64,000 nucleotides of DNA from Litomosoides sigmodontis (Eukaryota > Nematoda > Chromadorea > Rhabditida > Onchocercidae), in contig OY718806.1 of NCBI GenBank assembly GCA_963070105.1, positions 3,010,865 through 3,074,864 on the forward strand, in the 5' to 3' direction. Each line of letters opens with the position of its first letter. The stretch's first letter is position 1. This document shows, in pieces, positions 59,929 through 64,000 of the stretch. The notes beneath the pieces are model-generated. The model did not search any database, was not told the DNA's origin, and was given only the letters and a program-made list of their open reading frames with translations. The position numbers were made by a program, and so were the translations under genes.

Positions 59929-60305
59929 ATTCAGCAAATTGTTGTAAAGCTCTACAGTGATGAATTGAAGGGTAAAAAAAAATGCAGTACTCTCATTCTA
60001 TCAATTATATCTTCAAATATTTCATAACTTGTACATTTTCCCCTCCTTCCTTCTCCGGAATCATTGATTCCATCACTATTAACAAATTTTTGGAATTTCT
60101 TCAACAACTGACTGAAATGCACTTTTACGTACTCATTTAATTAATTAGTCATTATGACAATGTGTTAATTTGAAAATGAACACTACATTTTTTCCTCCGG
60201 AAAACTTGATTATTTTTTCACTCTTTTTTCCCTTCTTTCACTTCCATAACACAAGTTAATTAGCTTTCAGAGCAAAATTTCCATTGATCTTTTGGCTAAG
60301 TAATG

Positions 60306-61246
<941 letters not shown>

Positions 61247-61613
61247 TAATAAGTGCTGTAAGAGAAATTCTGCAAACTGCATCGCTAAGGTATGAGACGG
61301 AGAAAGGTTTTCAGCGAAGGAAGGATTGAATTCATTGTGTATGCTTTAATTTTAAGCTATATTTCAAATATTGCATATGTGCTGCGGCGTTGCTGTATGA
61401 ATAATGTACGTGGAAGGAGTTGATGACAACATGCACACTTTGTGTTATTTTTTCCTTGTCATACATTTATTATTCATAAAGGAGGAAAACTTTCAGTGAT
61501 CATAAATTTAATTAATCAATGACGTACACTTCGTCAGTCTTCTCCCTATCACAATACTTTCTCAGCATTTTCCTTAGCAACTGAAGCCTACCATATACTC
61601 ATATAAATATGCA

Positions 61614-61646
<33 letters not shown>

Positions 61647-61674
61647 GGGAGAGAGAGAGGGAGAGAGAGAGGGG
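61614..61674. repeat. (GA)n tract with regular GGGA interruptions
   Basis: GAGAGAGAGG units recur at about 12-bp spacing (GAGAGAGAGGGA repeated), so the dinucleotide array carries a longer secondary period. Confidence 0.93.
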
Positions 61675-62917
61675 TTTAGTTGTATATTGATGTCAGTAAA
61701 TTTTCATATATTTCATGCATATATGAATAAATAGGGATGTCATTAATTTCCTATATTTTATTTGTATTTCAGACTATATATAATATCTGATTCCACTCTA
61801 ATCGATGTTACGTGAAATTTCTTCAAAAGATTTTCACAAAATTTATCATCCATATCTTTGTGAGTTGACATCATACGTGAATGTTACGATGAAAGGTTGC
61901 ATCTATCAAGTTAGCTAATTAATTTGTCTTATGTGTTCAATCAGCAAGTGCATTTTGTTTCATAGGCTGAGAGCAAATTCCTGAAGTCTATGGTCCTATT
62001 GTTCCAATCTTTCAATGGTTAAATTATTATAGTTAACCTATGAAGTATGGTTGCGTTTATTTTCATGATAATTGGCGGTACAGCGGAAGATATCGAATCC
62101 TAATGACTTCGCTGAAGTTAATTTTATGAAATATCACTTTGATCCGATGGCAAAAATGCGTCCAGCACATCATACATGCAGGCCTTCTTCATTTCTGTTT
62201 TTTAGATACCATTAAAATAAGGGATTTTGATTGAGGAAAAAATTTTAACGAACAAATTATGGCTGATTTCTTTGAATAATAATGGTTTACCAGCAGTATT
62301 CACTAAAAGATTATAAATATATCTGCTCTTCAACATTGAAATCATAAAAATGAAAGATATTTTTGTTTCTTCTACCGTCGCCAACCGATCAACCAATCAA
62401 TCAATAATCGCATTGAGTATCTCCTTAAGAAAGGGCAGAATTATGAAGTGAGAACAGATAAATAATAATAAGAAACAAATGATACAATAAAAAAATTATA
62501 ACTTATATGAACAATAATAATTCACATGTTACATCTAACGGGAACGATAAGTGGCTTAACAAACGTAGTAAATTTTCCAATTAATGTTAATATGAAGAAG
62601 AGAAATTCTTAGAAACGATTTTAGTTGGGGAGAAAAAAAACCAACCAACAGCAGAGCAGTGTCACAGATATGAAATTCAATAAAATTAAATGGGCAGAAG
62701 TGATATCGATATGAGACAGGTCTGTCAGATGGACTGACATAATACTGTACAACAAAAAAGGAAATGAGGTGAACAAATGTGCGGACATTAATATCATTTC
62801 ATTAAACAACAATAAGAACTACTAAATGGAACAAGTAGTGAAATGACTTGAACCGTGATGAATTAATGATTTGTCACCTTCTAGGATAGACAATGGGATT
62901 TTCTTCTTTGGTTGTTG

Positions 62918-62945
62918 TCATTGTTGCTGCTGCCATTGTTGTTAT

Positions 62946-63001
<56 letters not shown>

Positions 63002-63031
63002 TTGTTGTTGTTGCTGTTGCTGTTGTTGGTG
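62918..63031. repeat. CAA/CAG glutamine-coding repeat (TTG/CTG on plus)
   Basis: On the minus strand this is CAA and CAG codons, interrupted by one CGA. The array continues past the stop codon with more CAA/CAG, a TGG and a TGA, so part of the tract is now untranslated. Confidence 0.92.
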
Positions 63032-64000
63032 TGAACACAATTCATAAAGGGTTATTTTTCCGCCATTACGTCCGATATGACAAAATTCGGTGACGCCACC
63101 CAAACCTTCTGCACTAGACATTCCGGAGGAGCCACCACGTCCGCTTGAACTCGATTCTATCGAAAATCTTCGTTGCTGGCTACTGCTGTTTGACTTCGAT
63201 ACTGAAGTTTCATTCGGATTTTCTTTATTCACTTTCGTTAATAAACTGAAAATTTTTTGAATATTTTGAACTTTTATATAAAATTTCTCCCATACAAGTG
63301 AACAGAAATAATTATTTATAACAACAACGAATGAATGTTGACGTTAAGCATTTAAAGAGATGGTCGTAAAGAATTCTCAACGAAATTTCTAAAATTCAAA
63401 CAATGACAAACTAACGTGCTTGCTTGACTGACAGTGAAAGCAGATGCAGACCCTTCAAGTGCTGGCTTCATCACATTATCCATATGAGTTGAATCCGCTT
63501 CATAAGCAGTTGAGTCAGAAAAACGAGTATGCCTTAATGGCGGGAAGGGAAATTTTGTCCCTCGTAATTTACCTAAATGATTCAGAAATTTTACAAATAG
63601 AAATGAATAATAAATATAAAATTTGGAAAACATTCTAACAATTCTAACAATTCATCTTCTATTCTGCTCGTCGTGCAAGTTAAGGAGTGCAATTTGCATA
63701 AATCTTTCGTAAATATTTTACCTTTTTCGACAGAAGTTGCCTGCACACCCTCAACATTTACATATTGTGGATTCAGTAAGTTACTGTTACGAGTAATGTC
63801 TTCTCTGTCATTTTTTTCTCCTATAATTTCGGTTTTTTTTTCAGCTTCAGAGTAGGTGCACGGTCCATTACTTAACAAGCGTTTCTTATAGGACATTGGT
63901 GAATCACCCCTCTCATTAGCATCTGAATCTAACAGAGCCGATGTTGCTCCAGCTGACCACAGAGGTGAACCGATCGCACTATCGATGGATACCGTTGCTG
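62942..64000 (-). CDS. 3' part of an unidentified polyglutamine-tailed protein, runs off right edge
   Basis: Exons in phase: from the right edge to 63722, then 63572-63416 and 63245-62942. The visible protein includes SIDSAIGSPLWSAGATSALL, SPMSYKKRLLSNGPCTYSEA, HTRFSDSTAYEADSTHMDNV, a Ser/Gly-rich stretch (RRFSIESSSSGRGGSSGMSS) and GGVTEFCHIGRNGGKITLYE. It ends with a run of more than 20 glutamines that stops at TAA (62942-62944). Composition suggests a nuclear or cytoplasmic regulatory protein. I do not recognise the family and the N-terminal part is outside the window. Confidence 0.72.

Overview
This window is eukaryotic and almost certainly from a nematode. It is AT-rich and its genes are split by short GT-AG introns. 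It carries a full-length hedgehog-related protein with a C-terminal Hog/Hint domain (an architecture typical of nematodes), an innexin, an SPDEF/ETS-4-type ETS factor, a nematode-style C-type lectin and the remains of a nicotinic-type ligand-gated channel. The AT content and gene style fit a clade III (spirurid or filarial-like) worm, but that placement is inference. There is no prokaryotic gene organisation, CRISPR array or operon.

Layout: 0.6-3.4 kb (+) a C-type lectin with a mucin-like stalk containing six near-identical 75-bp repeats. 4.3-7.8 kb (+) a decayed nicotinic acetylcholine receptor subunit. 7.9-12.1 kb (-) the hedgehog-related protein. 14.3-16.0 kb (-) the SUMO-conjugating enzyme UBC9, with one non-canonical GC-AG intron. 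17.3-19.8 kb (-) mannose-1-phosphate guanylyltransferase beta, complete in eight exons, with a CpG-rich 51-bp repeat just upstream. 24.9-31.4 kb (+) the PNT plus ETS transcription factor in nine exons. 32.6-37.9 kb (-) an unidentified cysteine-rich type I membrane protein, convergent with the ETS gene. 41.1-44.5 kb a three-tier satellite block. 47.5-47.8 kb (+) a tentative small cysteine-containing peptide gene. 51.9-59.9 kb (+) an innexin in ten exons whose 4-kb intron holds an (ACT)n tract. 60.3-61.2 kb a pure (AAT)n tract. 62.9-64.0 kb (-) the 3' part of a polyglutamine protein that runs off the right edge.

The genes are unrelated housekeeping, signalling and surface functions rather than one pathway. 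The exon models were built by eye from reading frame, splice signals, intron phase and family conservation. Phases close exactly for UBC9, GMPPB, the ETS factor and the innexin. The lectin, the hedgehog-related gene and the membrane protein each keep one or more unresolved junctions. I see no convincing new biological system. The most unusual items are the very long pure simple-sequence arrays, the recently amplified lectin stalk, the hairpin around a splice donor in the hedgehog-related gene, the possible new peptide gene, and the unidentified cysteine-rich membrane protein.
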